Below, one piece after another: positions 44,123 to 53,292 of a stretch of 64,000 nt of DNA (its first letter is position 1; every line of letters starts with the position of its first letter). Position numbers and translations under genes: made by a program. Source of the stretch: Prochlorothrix sp035285005 (lineage in GTDB: Bacteria > Cyanobacteriota > Cyanobacteriia > Prochlorotrichales > Prochlorotrichaceae); contig JAYKIB010000093.1 of NCBI GenBank assembly GCA_035285005.1, positions 1-64,000 on the forward strand. The letters are read 5' to 3'. Below the pieces are notes generated by a model. It saw only the letters and a program-made list of their open reading frames with translations. It was not told where the DNA came from and did no database searches.

Positions 44123-47100
44123 TTAGCGAAGGAGACCCAGGCCCTGAAGGTTTTGGATCAAGAGCCCTTGGGTTTCCAAGATTACCCGATCGAATGCCTC
44201 ACTTTCCCCGATCGGCGCAAATAACTCTAACCCCTCCACTCCGTAATTGATCGGCACCGTATCCGGCAGCACTACCCCCTCCGGTCCGTTGGTATTGCGG
44301 TAGAAGAGGAAGCCGATGCCCTGGGTTTGGAGGCGGGTTTCCCCCGTGAGGCTGAGCAACCAGTCAGGAAAATCGCGCCGGTCCTGGAGGGTACGGACGA
44401 GGGCATCGGGCTGGGCGGCGAGGGCCGGGGGGAGGCGATCGGCGGTGAAGAGTTGGGGCAGGAAACGCTCGGGGGCGATCCAGGCCCGGAGTAGGGCAGC
44501 GGCGGCGGAGTCATCCGCCTGGAGAATGTCGAGGGCGGCTTGGGGTTGGTTTTGGTCAATCGCCGCGATCGATCGAACCCGAGGATTAAAGGCAAGGAAG
44601 TCTTCCGGCTTCACCCCAGCCCACTCAAAAGTTTCCTGGCGCTGTTGGGCTAACCACCAGGCAAGGATCGTGCGATTTTGGAGGAGGGAGCGGTAGGGGA
44701 GGTCGGTGGGGACCAGGGTGGCGAGGACCCGATCGTACCGATCAACGGTTTGGGCTAGGGCGCCGGTCCAGAGGGGTTCCAGTTCCGGCAACTCAGCGGG
44801 ATTGTTCAAAAGATAGGTGGGATGGACCAAACCTTCGAGGGCGAGGGTGAGTTGAATGAGGTCTTGGCGAGGATTGAATACGGTTGCGGGACTGGAATCT
44901 GAGGTTGCATCTGGATTGGCACCGGAAGTTAAATCGGGATTGGGGCCTGAATTAGGATCTGGATTTGAGTCTGGATTGGACCCTGGGTTGGACTCTCGGT
45001 TAGACTCCCTGCTGATTTCTTCCTGGGACTCTGCACTGGGGTTTGCACCCGCATCTACACTGGGGTTTGCACTGGAATTCGCACTGGAATCCGCACTAGC
45101 CGCTGCCGGGGACTCTGCACTGGGTTCTACCGTCGGCTCCGGGGGTAGCAAGTAGCCTTGGGCCGTAGCCAACTGTGCCGCCAAGAACGGTTGGCGCGGC
45201 GAAAGTTGCAACGCCCGCACCAGTGGCGGAGCAACCGCACGGGGATCCAAATCCACCAAGAAAAATCCCAAATAGCGGTGAAACAGAGAATCCCCCGGCA
45301 CCTTCTGCACCGCATATTGCAAATGGCGGCGCGCCCTGCGCAGCAAATCTTCCCGAAACTCCCGCTCCTGGGCGATCGTCTCCGCATCAGCCGGCAACTC
45401 TTCCGGTAACCCCTGGGCATTGAGCCGCTCCACATATTGGGTTAACTGCGCCCCGAGCTGAAAATCATAGTAGGCATCCCAGGGCACCCGATCGGCAGCG
45501 GCACGCCAGCGATCGTAAAACTGCTCCACCTCCCCTTGGCGCAGAGCCACCAACCCCGATCGTGCCAGAGCCATCGACCCATCCAGGGGAAACCATAACC
45601 CCAACCAAATGGCCAATAAGACCAGGGGAACCTGCTGGAGTCGCCGCACCCAAGGCTCGACCCGGAGGACGATCGAACCGTTGTAGCTCTGATTGAGACT
45701 AATCAGCAGCGCGGTGATTAACACCAGGGTGACACTGATGGGCAAATTCTCCAGTTGGAAGTCCAGTAAACTGCCCCAGCCATAGGCCAGTAAACTAGCC
45801 CCACAGCCCCGGCACAGCCATCGATCGCCCTGCAGCCTCGTGCGCTGAAACACCAACGGAGTCGTGAAACTCGGATCCGCTTCCTGCCGTCGCCACAACT
45901 CCCAGGCCCGGTCTAAAGCCACCGTCGCCCGTAACCACAGCGCCCCCAGGATACCCAGCCAAACCAGATACAGCCCCACCCCCACCAGCCCCATTTCCGC
46001 AGCTAGCTGTAGGGGAGTACCGGCCAAAGCCACCTCTCGAAAATCTGAAACCGTCGCCACCAGAGGCCGGTAGGCATCGTAAACCAAGCTCAGGTTCCCC
46101 AATCCAATCCCCCACAGCGGATAATCCTGCCAAATCTTCCAACCCGTATCCCAGCTCCAGGGATCACGGGCCAGGACTGCCCAGTTTCCCCAACCGGGCC
46201 AGCGGGGATGGCTCACCACGGCCAGTCCCCACAGCACCAGCCCCCCAAAGCTCCAGCCCCACAGCGGCATCCGCCGTCGCGGCATCACCCCCGATCCTGC
46301 AAACCAGTCCCCCGTCAAGGCCAGGGCCGCGATCGCCAGCAACAGGGCCGCAATGCCCACCGCCCCCACGGGCGAACCGGTGGTATACAACAGTCCCGCT
46401 CCCAAGCCAACGATCGCGGCCCACCCCGATCGAACCCAGGCGTTTCCCCGTCCCCCCATCAGCACGACCCACAGGGGCAACAACAGCAGCAGATACCCGG
46501 CCCCAAAATCCGGGTCCCCCAGGGGATAGGGGTTTACAGGTTCCGCAAGGCGATCCTGGGCCGCCCCCCAAGCCCCCCAACCGACGATCGTGGCGGCGAA
46601 TCCTGCCCAGCCGAGCAGTTGCAAAATCTGCCAGCGTCGATCGCTACTGTCCCGATCGGGCAGGTGATAGGAGGCTAGGTTTTGGACACCCAGGGGAAGG
46701 GATCGCGCTGTCCCAGCGGCCAGATCCCCCGCCTCGCCAGCGGTGGCCCCAGTCCCCAGCTCGGCCAGAGCCTGCAAATCGGGATCGTTCAGAGAAGCTT
46801 GAAAACCCCGGGGATCCTGGGACTCTTGGGAACCCTGAAAGTCTTGGATATCTTGGAGATCTTGATCACCCTGAAGATCCTGAGGACGATCGCCCAGCCA
46901 ATGGGTCACCGTGTAGAGCAAAACCCCGTAGCCGCTAATCTGGACTAAATAGCCCAAGGTAGGGGGCACTTGGAGAGCCAGGGCACTGGTGACCAAAATC
47001 AACAACGCCGTAATCCCCAGGGCCAGATCCAGACCAAAACCCAGGGGTTGAAACGATCGATCGCGCCCCCGATCGCGCCCCCCTCCAGCGCGAGTCCGTC

Positions 47101-47281
47101 CCGGGGTCTGGACAAATCCCACCATCGCCAAAGCCACGAGCCCAAAGCCCCCCTGCCACAGCAGCACCCAGGGCCATTGCACCATCAAGGCATAGCTGCC
47201 ATTAATCCCGGCAAAAGCAAGCAAACAAACCAGGCCCACCGCCAACAGTAGGGCAGGACCAGAGAGACGGTGTCGCAACAT
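44123..47281 (-). CDS. Giant O-antigen-ligase-like membrane protein with soluble C-terminus
   Basis: 1052 residues. The N-terminal 580 hold about 12 TM helices with a Wzy/O-antigen ligase region (WKIWQDYPLWGIGLGNLSLVYDAYRP, then LAAEMGLVGVGLYLVWLG), as in several cyanobacterial polysaccharide proteins. The rest is soluble, with TPR-like helices (RRARRHLQYAVQKVPGDSLFHRYLGFFLVDLDP), a Ser/Asn/Asp/Pro-rich stretch (about residues 715-800) of NPDSNPDPNSGPNP-like steps encoded by a degenerate short repeat at 44880-45130, and a further domain with FEWAGVKPEDFLAFNPRVRSIAAI. A second loose linker rich in Asp/Gln (DLQGDQDLQDIQDFQGSQ) splits the TM part near 130-165. Polymerase/ligase of an envelope sugar is a fair guess; the substrate is unknown. 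Confidence 0.75.
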   Translation of the reverse strand: MLRHRLSGPALLLAVGLVCLLAFAGINGSYALMVQWPWVLLWQGGFGLVALAMVGFVQTPGRTRAGGGRDRGRDRSFQPLGFGLDLALGITALLILVTSALALQVPPTLGYLVQISGYGVLLYTVTHWLGDRPQDLQGDQDLQDIQDFQGSQESQDPRGFQASLNDPDLQALAELGTGATAGEAGDLAAGTARSLPLGVQNLASYHLPDRDSSDRRWQILQLLGWAGFAATIVGWGAWGAAQDRLAEPVNPYPLGDPDFGAGYLLLLLPLWVVLMGGRGNAWVRSGWAAIVGLGAGLLYTTGSPVGAVGIAALLLAIAALALTGDWFAGSGVMPRRRMPLWGWSFGGLVLWGLAVVSHPRWPGWGNWAVLARDPWSWDTGWKIWQDYPLWGIGLGNLSLVYDAYRPLVATVSDFREVALAGTPLQLAAEMGLVGVGLYLVWLGILGALWLRATVALDRAWELWRRQEADPSFTTPLVFQRTRLQGDRWLCRGCGASLLAYGWGSLLDFQLENLPISVTLVLITALLISLNQSYNGSIVLRVEPWVRRLQQVPLVLLAIWLGLWFPLDGSMALARSGLVALRQGEVEQFYDRWRAAADRVPWDAYYDFQLGAQLTQYVERLNAQGLPEELPADAETIAQEREFREDLLRRARRHLQYAVQKVPGDSLFHRYLGFFLVDLDPRAVAPPLVRALQLSPRQPFLAAQLATAQGYLLPPEPTVEPSAESPAAASADSSANSSANPSVDAGANPSAESQEEISRESNRESNPGSNPDSNPDPNSGPNPDLTSGANPDATSDSSPATVFNPRQDLIQLTLALEGLVHPTYLLNNPAELPELEPLWTGALAQTVDRYDRVLATLVPTDLPYRSLLQNRTILAWWLAQQRQETFEWAGVKPEDFLAFNPRVRSIAAIDQNQPQAALDILQADDSAAAALLRAWIAPERFLPQLFTADRLPPALAAQPDALVRTLQDRRDFPDWLLSLTGETRLQTQGIGFLFYRNTNGPEGVVLPDTVPINYGVEGLELFAPIGESEAFDRVILETQGLLIQNLQGLGLLR

Positions 47282-47284
47282 GGC

Positions 47285-47338
47285 AAAGACGATTCAAAGA
47301 CGATTCAAAGACGACTCAAAGACGATTCAAAGGCGATC
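47285..47338. repeat. 11-bp tandem repeat at the start of the O-antigen-ligase-like gene
   Basis: AAAGACGATTC repeated four times, with one change (GACTC) in the third unit, then a fifth degenerate unit merging into a GCGATCG site. It lies three bases upstream of the gene's start codon, in what should be its leader. Confidence 0.85.
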
Positions 47339-47354
47339 GTGAACGGAACGGAGT

Positions 47355-47417
47355 CTCGATGAATTGGGGTGGGCAGCGCAGCCGCCCACCCCCAACCCTG
47401 ATATTGACGCGGGCTAT
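47355..47417. repeat. F1 repeat, truncated on the right
   Basis: TCTCGATGAATTGGGG, hairpin GGGGTGGGCAGCGCAGCCGC.CCACCCC, then CCTGATATTGACGCGGG, where an F2 copy takes over a few bases later. Confidence 0.65.
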
Positions 47418-47430
47418 CCCCCCAAGATTG

Positions 47431-47570
47431 AGAGGATGTTTGGAAACCTAAGAGAATCCCCCCTAACCCCGCTTTATAAGGGACGACCTCTCTTCCCCCT
47501 TATAAAGGGGGACCGAGGGGGGTTCTGCCAGGGCCTACGGCCCCTGGCAGAAGTTTCCAAACATCCGCTT
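47431..47570. repeat. F2 repeat, intact copy
   Basis: Ends AGAGGATGTTTGGAAAC and GTTTCCAAACATCCGCTT. The inner stems CCCGCTTTATAAGGG, CCCCCTTATAAAGGGGG and GCCAGGGCCTACGGCCCCTGGC match, in the opposite orientation, those at 5865-6009. Confidence 0.8.
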
Positions 47571-48682
47571 GGATAAATTGAGGTGCTCAAAACCGGGGGA
47601 ACCGCACGAGTGCCCACCTCAAATTGTGCCAGTTTGTCGCCCAGTCCCTAGCACTGTGGGGAGCGCTGTGGGGAGCACTGTGGGGCCAGCTTCCATCCAA
47701 TCCTTGGACATCCTCGTAACAACCCTACTGCGGACGGGGCAAAACCCTCACCTTTACACCCCATGGATCCATCTCGTAAGATAAGCCAAGAGCGATCCAG
47801 ATCTAAGATTCATTCAAGACTTCTCATATAGCAACGGAACCGCAAGCGATCTTTACCTTAACCCCCACCTATCGGTTCCTTTTCCCCCCGCTATTCTTCC
47901 CCCCTTTTCAGCCTCGGCTTGCCCTCGAACACCTCGATCATTCCCAATCTTGACGGGAGTGCCCAAAAAAAGTCTGGGTTGAGGGTGAGTGATATGAGTG
48001 GATGGCTCCGCTGCTCTCCTCCGTTGACCTATCGATCGGGGTGCCTGGGTGCCGTAGGCATAGATAGAACAGGAGTTCGGTTATCCCCTGGCACAAAACC
48101 GCTCATCAGGTGGTCCTGGAAGTTATGGCCTTCTAGTGGGAATACTGAAACTATGGGCTTCCTTTCCTCGTCCGCAGGAGGATGCACTCCCCAGACTTAG
48201 CGCACTGTTCGCACCAGGACAGTACAAGGCGGGACAGAATCCCTAGATCCCTGTACCCGATGTATCTGCAAGATACTGTATCGCTCACCATTGGCAGCTG
48301 TTCAATCCACTACTGCTCTACCCATGACACTGGCGCTCTAGTGAAACTGGCACTGACTGGTACTTAAAAATGACGTTGTTGGGCAACCCCGAGGCGGCTC
48401 AGCGATACCGGACATATCGGTCGCTCCCTGCCCGGCCTGAATCAATCACCCCTTCCGTGGATTTTAAGTTGGATCGTGACCCAGTTACCGTCGATCCTGA
48501 CCCTCTGAAATTTGCGAGTTCTGGACCTATGAGTCTTGAACTTATGAGTGCTGGATTGACTGGCCCTCATTCGAGCTTTCCATCCACCCCAACTGTCTTT
48601 GTACCATCTTTCCGGTGTTTTTCCCCCTAGGCATTGGCTTAGGTCTGACCCGTTTTTTACCCTGATCCTGAGGTGAGGCACG
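47571..48682. other. 1.1 kb leader region without recognisable gene
   Basis: No convincing protein gene, tRNA or repeat of the F1-F4 kinds, except perhaps a lone ACACCTCGATCATTCCC at 47929. A GGGGAGCGCTGTGGGGAGCACTGTGGGG direct repeat is at about 47657-47685. It may hold regulatory RNA or a long 5' leader for the sigma factor gene, which has a strong ribosome site (GAGGTGAG) before its ATG. Confidence 0.45.
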
Positions 48683-49660
48683 ATGACAACTAATCTCTCC
48701 CTTCCAACCCGCACTGAGATGAAAACCGACTTGGTCCGAACCTATCTCCACGAAATCGGTCGGGTGCCTCTGTTGACCCATGAGCAGGAAGTCATTTTTG
48801 GGAAGCAGGTCCAGCAGATGATGCGACTGTTGGAGAAGCGCACCAAGTTGAGCCAGTCCCTAAAGCGCGCCCCCTCGGATGAAGAGTGGGCAGAGGCCGT
48901 GAGTCTGTCGGTGTCGGATCTGCACCAAAAAATCCGCCAGGGTGAACGAGCCAAACAAAAAATGATTGAGGCTAACTTGCGACTAGTGGTGTCGATCGCC
49001 AAGAAATATCAAAAGCGGAATCTGGAGTTTTTGGACCTGATCCAAGAAGGCAGCCTAGGTCTGGAGCGCGGCGTAGAAAAATTCGATCCCCTCAAGGGCT
49101 ACAAGTTCAGCACCTATGCCTACTGGTGGATTCGCCAAGCCATTACACGGGCGATCGCCCAGCAATCCCGCACGATTCGACTGCCAATTCACATTACGGA
49201 GAAGCTGAATAAAATTAAGCGGGTCCAGCGGGATTTATCCCAGGATCTGGGTCGTGCTGCTACGCCTACGGAGATTGCGGAAGAGTTGGAGCTAGAACCG
49301 GCCCAGGTGCGAGAGTACCTGATGATGTCACGCCAGCCCATCTCCCTGGATGTGCGGGTGGGAGACAATCACGATACGGAACTACAAGAGCTGCTGGAAG
49401 ACGAGAACCCGTCACCGGAGGATTATGCCACCAGTGAGTCTCTGCGGGGGGATCTGGAGCGGTTGTTTTTGGAGCTGACTCCCCAGCAACAGCTTGTGCT
49501 GCGTTTACGGTTTGGCCTAGAAGATGGTCGCGGGCTGTCGTTGGCAAAGGTGGGCGAGCGGCTGAACTTGAGCCGGGAACGGGTCCGCCAGTTAGAACGC
49601 CAAGCCCTCGATCGGCTCCGCCGTCACCGGGCGGTGGTGCGAGAGTATCTGGCCATTTAA
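48683..49660 (+). CDS. Group 2 RNA polymerase sigma factor (RpoD family)
   Basis: 325 residues, lacking region 1.1. Region 1.2 DLVRTYLHEIGRVPLLTHEQEVIFGKQVQ; region 2 LRLVVSIAKKYQKRNLEFLDLIQEGSLGLERGVEKFDPLKGYKFSTYAYWWIRQAITRAI (residues about 101-160); region 3 IHITEKLNKIKRVQRDLSQDLGR; region 4 ENPSPEDYATSESL ... LRLRFGLEDGRGLSLAKVGERLNLSRERVRQLERQALDRLRR. Length and sequence are those of the non-essential cyanobacterial SigB/C/D/E group used in light, stress and nitrogen responses. I lean to the SigD type from the start MTTNLSLPTRTEMKTDLVRTYL, but phylogeny is needed. A strong intrinsic terminator follows. Confidence 0.93.
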   Translation: MTTNLSLPTRTEMKTDLVRTYLHEIGRVPLLTHEQEVIFGKQVQQMMRLLEKRTKLSQSLKRAPSDEEWAEAVSLSVSDLHQKIRQGERAKQKMIEANLRLVVSIAKKYQKRNLEFLDLIQEGSLGLERGVEKFDPLKGYKFSTYAYWWIRQAITRAIAQQSRTIRLPIHITEKLNKIKRVQRDLSQDLGRAATPTEIAEELELEPAQVREYLMMSRQPISLDVRVGDNHDTELQELLEDENPSPEDYATSESLRGDLERLFLELTPQQQLVLRLRFGLEDGRGLSLAKVGERLNLSRERVRQLERQALDRLRRHRAVVREYLAI

Positions 49661-49680
49661 GGGATCGATCGGAAGGGTTA

Positions 49681-49801
49681 AGAGGATGTTTGAAAACGTC
49701 GGCTAGGTGCCGTAGGCCCTTGCAGAATCCCCCACGGTGTTCCACGACACCGTCAGGGTTAGCCGGCGGCGCCGCCGCCGGCCACAATTAATCGAGATGC
49801 C
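49681..49801. repeat. F2 left part joined to F1 right part
   Basis: AGAGGATGTTTGAAAACGTC and GGTGCCGTAGGCCCTTGCAGAATCCCCC are F2. After about 49735 the sequence becomes F1: hairpin GCCGGCGGCGCCGCCGCCGGC-like and AATTAATCGAGATGCCCC. Both elements are truncated at the junction, so this looks like insertion followed by deletion. Confidence 0.65.
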
Positions 49802-49822
49802 CCCTACCCATGCATCGCATAG

Positions 49823-49857
49823 AAAGTGGCCCCGCCAAAGGCGGGGCCACTTTTGTT
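49823..49857 (+). terminator. Strong intrinsic terminator
   Basis: A 14-bp perfect stem AAAGTGGCCCCGCC / GGCGGGGCCACTTT with loop AAA, followed by TTTTGTTTTG. It should end transcription from the sigma factor gene through the intervening repeats. Confidence 0.88.
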
Positions 49858-49991
49858 TTGTCCGGTAGCGCCTACTTCGTATTTCGCTACAAGGTGTTAC
49901 GGACTGAGAAGATCAGTTGCGGTGGAATGTTGCGATTCCTAGCATTTTGCAAAGGTCTAGGTTGATCTGGGGGTGAGTTTCCCCATAGTAC

Positions 49992-50047
49992 TTGACAGAG
50001 CATTACCGAGAAAAAATCTATTAAATCAAGATATCATGAGATATCTT
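49992..50047 (+). promoter_or_regulatory. Promoter and palindromic operator of the nickel/cobalt operon
   Basis: A -35 TTGACA (49992-49997), an AT-rich -10 area (AATCTATTAA, 50015-50024), then the inverted repeat AAGATATC-ATGA-GATATCTT (50028-50047), placed where transcription should begin. A repressor bound there would block RNA polymerase. A nickel or cobalt sensor (NikR- or InrS-like) is the natural candidate, but no regulator gene is next to it. Confidence 0.6.
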
Positions 50048-50285
50048 CAACAGTCTGCGCTGTGCTGAAGAGACGATCGCAGTTTGTAACACTCGGAGCT
50101 CGGAAAACCAGGATCCCTCCCCCCCCCATGCAGAATTCCAGAAGGGAATGGTACGTTGGCTCTAGAAAGACAGCACTTCTTGCTGCATTTCCTCAGACAA
50201 CCGATCCTCATAATCCCCAGGGCTCGTTCCTGAGCTTTGCCTCCCCATTAGGGTGATTCAGAGGTTCCGTCAAAGGCTTGTTTTC

Positions 50286-50861
50286 ATGACTCCTGCCCGA
50301 TTCCGCCTTTACCGGCTCTATACTCCAGCTATCAAACTTTTAAGGCCGTCAACTCTCCAAAACTTTCCTTTATATCGTTATTCCCTTGCCTTCGGACTGA
50401 TTTTAGGAGGAATGTTAGGACCGATCGCCGGATCGAGTGGTCCTGCCTGGGGCCACGGAGCCAAGATTGACTATCGGATTCAACCCCACGTCAGTCTGGT
50501 GGCCCGTTACGACACCGGTGAGCCCCTAGCCTCCGCCACGGTCACAATCTATAGTCCTGCGAATCCTACGGAGCCTTGGCAGACCCTCACCACTGATGAC
50601 CAGGGCCAGGTCCAATTCACTCCAGATCCTACTTTAACGGGAGAATGGGCAGTTAAGGTGCGTGAAGCGGGACACGGGGGCCTGATCACCCTAAATTTAG
50701 ATGGTTCTACCCTGAATTTAGCCAATGCCAACGCCAACTTGATGTCGCTGCCCACATCAGCCCAGGCTGCGGCCTTAAGTCCGGTTCAGCAGGGGATAAT
50801 TGCGGCTTCGGTGATTTGGGGATTTGTGGGAACGAGTCTTTATTTTACGAGGAAATCCTAG
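50286..50861 (+). CDS. NikL-like accessory protein of an ECF nickel/cobalt transporter
   Basis: 191 residues: a signal peptide (hydrophobic YSLAFGLILGGMLGPIAG), a short extracytoplasmic beta domain and a C-terminal TM helix (GIIAASVIWGFVGTSLYF). After the presumed cleavage the mature chain starts near HGAKIDYRIQPHVSLVARYDTGEPLASATVTIYSP, as in the NikL/carboxypeptidase-regulatory-like partners of NikM transporters; the exposed His may help metal capture. The domain ends with WAVKVREAGHGGLI. The frame is open from a GTG at 50253, but the ATG at 50286 gives a better signal peptide. It ends two bases before the CbiM start, so the genes are coupled. It favours nickel as the cargo. Confidence 0.82.
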   Translation: MTPARFRLYRLYTPAIKLLRPSTLQNFPLYRYSLAFGLILGGMLGPIAGSSGPAWGHGAKIDYRIQPHVSLVARYDTGEPLASATVTIYSPANPTEPWQTLTTDDQGQVQFTPDPTLTGEWAVKVREAGHGGLITLNLDGSTLNLANANANLMSLPTSAQAAALSPVQQGIIAASVIWGFVGTSLYFTRKS

Positions 50862-50863
50862 GG

Positions 50864-51682
50864 ATGCATGTGGCGGATGGGTTACTTCCTGCTCCAGTGT
50901 GTATTGGAGGCTATGGGGTAACAGGACTGATTACCTGGGCGGTGTTGCGACAAATCGATCGCCGCTCCAATCCCAGTGCTGAAATTCCCAAGGCTTCGTT
51001 ACTAACGGCTGCATTTTTTGTCTCTTCGTCGCTCTACATTCCAATTCCACCCGTTAGCGTTCATCTTGTCCTAAATGGTCTACTGGGAGCAATCCTAGGC
51101 CTTTATGCGTTTCCAGCCGTCCTGATTGGTCTGTTGTTTCAGGCGTTGGTATTCGGCCATGGCGGGTTATCAACGCTGGGGGTCAATGCCCTCATTATGG
51201 GAGTGCCTGCCCTCGTAGCAGCGCAGATATTTCGGTGGGGTATACCCGATCGTCCCCCGAATTTACCCCCACCCAACTTACCCCAACCTAACTTTCCCCA
51301 ACCCAGCTTTGCCCAAACAAACTTACCCCCACCCAATTCTCCCCAGATCAACATCTCCCCGCCAGAGAGACCCCAGCCCGGTTTACTCCAGCCAAACGGC
51401 TCCCAAGCGAATTCTAATCTAGCTTATCGCTGGAAATTGGGGTTCTGGTCCTTTATAGCGGCGGCTTGCGGTGTTGGCCTTGCGGTTTTATTTTTTTTCG
51501 GAGTCATTCTAACCACCATCCCCCTAGGGGTCGCCGGGTCACAGGAGCGACAGCTGTTGTGGGGATTGTTGTTGGCCCATGGACCCGTAATTGTCCTGGA
51601 GGGGCTGTTCACAGTGCTGGTCGTTCTCTTTCTCGATCGAGTCAAGCCCAGCTTATTGCCCTGTTCCCGCAGGCATGGGTAG
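50864..51682 (+). CDS. cbiM: ECF transporter S component CbiM/NikM
   Basis: 272 residues. The mature N-terminus must be exactly MHVADG, since the free amine and His2 bind the metal in this family; hence the start at 50864, not further up. GGYGVTGLITWAV, SSSLYIPIPPVSVHLVLNGLLGAILGLYAFPAVLIGLLFQALVFGHGGLSTLGVNALIMG (residues about 50-110; His in FGHGG) are the core membrane segments. After helix 5, a 55-residue loop of LPQPNF/LPPPNS-type steps (about 128-185), rich in Pro, Asn and Gln, is inserted before the last TM pair. This makes the protein longer than typical CbiM. Operon with NikL-like, CbiQ and CbiO genes. Confidence 0.93.
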   Translation: MHVADGLLPAPVCIGGYGVTGLITWAVLRQIDRRSNPSAEIPKASLLTAAFFVSSSLYIPIPPVSVHLVLNGLLGAILGLYAFPAVLIGLLFQALVFGHGGLSTLGVNALIMGVPALVAAQIFRWGIPDRPPNLPPPNLPQPNFPQPSFAQTNLPPPNSPQINISPPERPQPGLLQPNGSQANSNLAYRWKLGFWSFIAAACGVGLAVLFFFGVILTTIPLGVAGSQERQLLWGLLLAHGPVIVLEGLFTVLVVLFLDRVKPSLLPCSRRHG

Positions 51683-51850
51683 GCAAAGGCCGCCCAGCAT
51701 GGTGGGGGTGGGGGTGATTGGAGGGAGTGGACTTTTAGTTTAGAGTGGGATCTTTGGCCGAGTGGTTTGGGCCCCGAGTCCGTCAGGATCCCGGCCTAGA
51801 CTCTGACCCAGAGGTTGCCCTAACTGGCCCGTAACTGGTGAATTCGTCCT

Positions 51851-53107
51851 ATGTCCTTTGTCTTCGATCGCTATCTCCATCTCAACTCACCGATCCATCG
51901 CTGGGATCCGCGCCACAAGATTCTGGGCTTAATGGCCCTGATTTTTGCCTTTGCCCTGGTGGAGGATTTAGCCTTAGTTCCTCCCATGCTGGGAATCACA
52001 GCGTTATTCTACGGATTATCCCAATTACCCCTCTCTCTCTGGCGGCATCGCCTTTACTATCCGGGATTCTTCATTATGGGGGTTGTGCTACTCCTGCCTT
52101 GGGTCTCGGGAGAGACGGTATTGGTACAGTGGGGGCCGATCGCCCTGCGCTGGGAAGGGGTGGAAGCTGCGTTGTTGATTGTGAGCCGTTTTGTCTCAAT
52201 TTTGACCCTAGGCTTACTCTTGCTGGCCACTAGCCCGATCCTACAGACCCTCCAAGCCCTGCGCCGCTTAGGGCTACCGCGCATTCTGGCCGACATGATG
52301 CTCCTGTCCTATCGCTATCTTCAGGAGTTGGAGGGAATGGTGGAAACAATGGGGCGGGCGATGGTGTTACGAGGCTATGGCAGGGGACAGCGATCGATCG
52401 GGAAACCGGGGCCAAGGTCAGGGTTGGAGCGTTGGTGGCGATCGGTAATGCAACTGGCGGCGTTGTTGGGGACGTTGCTGCTGCGGAGCTACGAGCAATC
52501 AGAACGGGTATACCAGGCAATGGTGTTGCGGGGATACGGCACCCCGTTGGCCTATGGCGGATCGGGGACTGGTCCTAGCACCACGGCAACCGGTTCTACC
52601 GCGCATGATTGCATCACACAGTCCACAAGGCCAGGTTCCACAAAAACAGGTGCTGCAAGGACTGGGTTCAAAGCCGATCTAAGTGCAGATATCAAAAAGG
52701 TTAAGGCTAGGGCTGATCTTAATTCGGATACCAGAGCAGAGGTCAGAGCGGAGGTTAGAACTGATGCCGAGACGAATCCCCGGACCGATGCCCGGACTGA
52801 TACCTGGACTCATGCCAGAACTGCACCCAGAGCTCGATCGGCTGCGGGCGAGGGAGAAACTGCAGATATGCGATCGATCGATGATGGTTTTGGGCAAGGA
52901 TTGAGACAACGGCTAGGCCAAGCGATCGGTCGATCGGGTCGAGTACTGACCCCCGACGCACTGCCGCCGGATCCGGCCCGTCTCAGTTTGTCCCTGGCCT
53001 TGGCCCGCGCCCAGCCGCGCCAACTCCCGCCGGTGGTGACGGACTTCGGGGGGTTGGTGTCCACGTTGGTGTTGGCCTTGGTGTTTGGGATTGCGGCCCA
53101 ACTCTAG
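51851..53107 (+). CDS. cbiQ: ECF transporter T component CbiQ/NikQ with long repetitive insertion
   Basis: 418 residues; the family usually has 220-280. Residues 1-240 contain the TM core and both coupling-helix Arg-Gly motifs (GRAMVLRGYGRGQ and YQAMVLRGYGTPL), which contact the ATPase. Then follow about 130 residues of low complexity, poor in hydrophobics (SADIKKVKARADLNSDTRAE, then VRTDAETNPRTDARTDTWTH), encoded by loose repeats near 52680-52830. The C-terminus (VVTDFGGLVSTLVLALVFGIAAQL) is a last TM helix. The insertion lies in the cytoplasmic end. A 168-base gap from cbiM contains no clear element. Confidence 0.88.
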   Translation: MSFVFDRYLHLNSPIHRWDPRHKILGLMALIFAFALVEDLALVPPMLGITALFYGLSQLPLSLWRHRLYYPGFFIMGVVLLLPWVSGETVLVQWGPIALRWEGVEAALLIVSRFVSILTLGLLLLATSPILQTLQALRRLGLPRILADMMLLSYRYLQELEGMVETMGRAMVLRGYGRGQRSIGKPGPRSGLERWWRSVMQLAALLGTLLLRSYEQSERVYQAMVLRGYGTPLAYGGSGTGPSTTATGSTAHDCITQSTRPGSTKTGAARTGFKADLSADIKKVKARADLNSDTRAEVRAEVRTDAETNPRTDARTDTWTHARTAPRARSAAGEGETADMRSIDDGFGQGLRQRLGQAIGRSGRVLTPDALPPDPARLSLSLALARAQPRQLPPVVTDFGGLVSTLVLALVFGIAAQL

Positions 53108-53193
53108 GGACGGCCCCACACCAGGAATGGGGATTCCCTTGCTGCCCCGCCTTTGACGCCGTTTTAATCCCCTTTTAGCTTTCCCCCCCCTTA

Positions 53194-53292
53194 GGGCACC
53201 TCGAAAAATTCAAGTTTTGATCTCATGACCCACGCCAGAATCAGGGTTGGGTTGGGCGGCAAAGCCGCCCAACCCAATTAATCGAAGTACCC
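53194..53292. repeat. F1 repeat inside the nickel/cobalt operon
   Basis: GGGCACCTCGAAAAATTC, hairpin GGGTTGGGCGGCAAAGCCGC.CCAACCC, AATTAATCGAAGTACCC. CTTA on both sides is a clean 4-bp target duplication. It splits cbiQ from cbiO by about 100 bases. Confidence 0.88.

Noticed and set aside
47880..48720. Short open frames upstream of the sigma factor gene
   Set aside because: All are under 95 codons, without ribosome sites, and their products have no recognisable fold.
51735..51830. Possible tRNA (TTGGCCGAGTGGTTTGGGCC) between cbiM and cbiQ
   Set aside because: The start resembles the D-arm of a serine or leucine tRNA, but no anticodon arm, T-arm (GTTCGA) or acceptor pairing follows.
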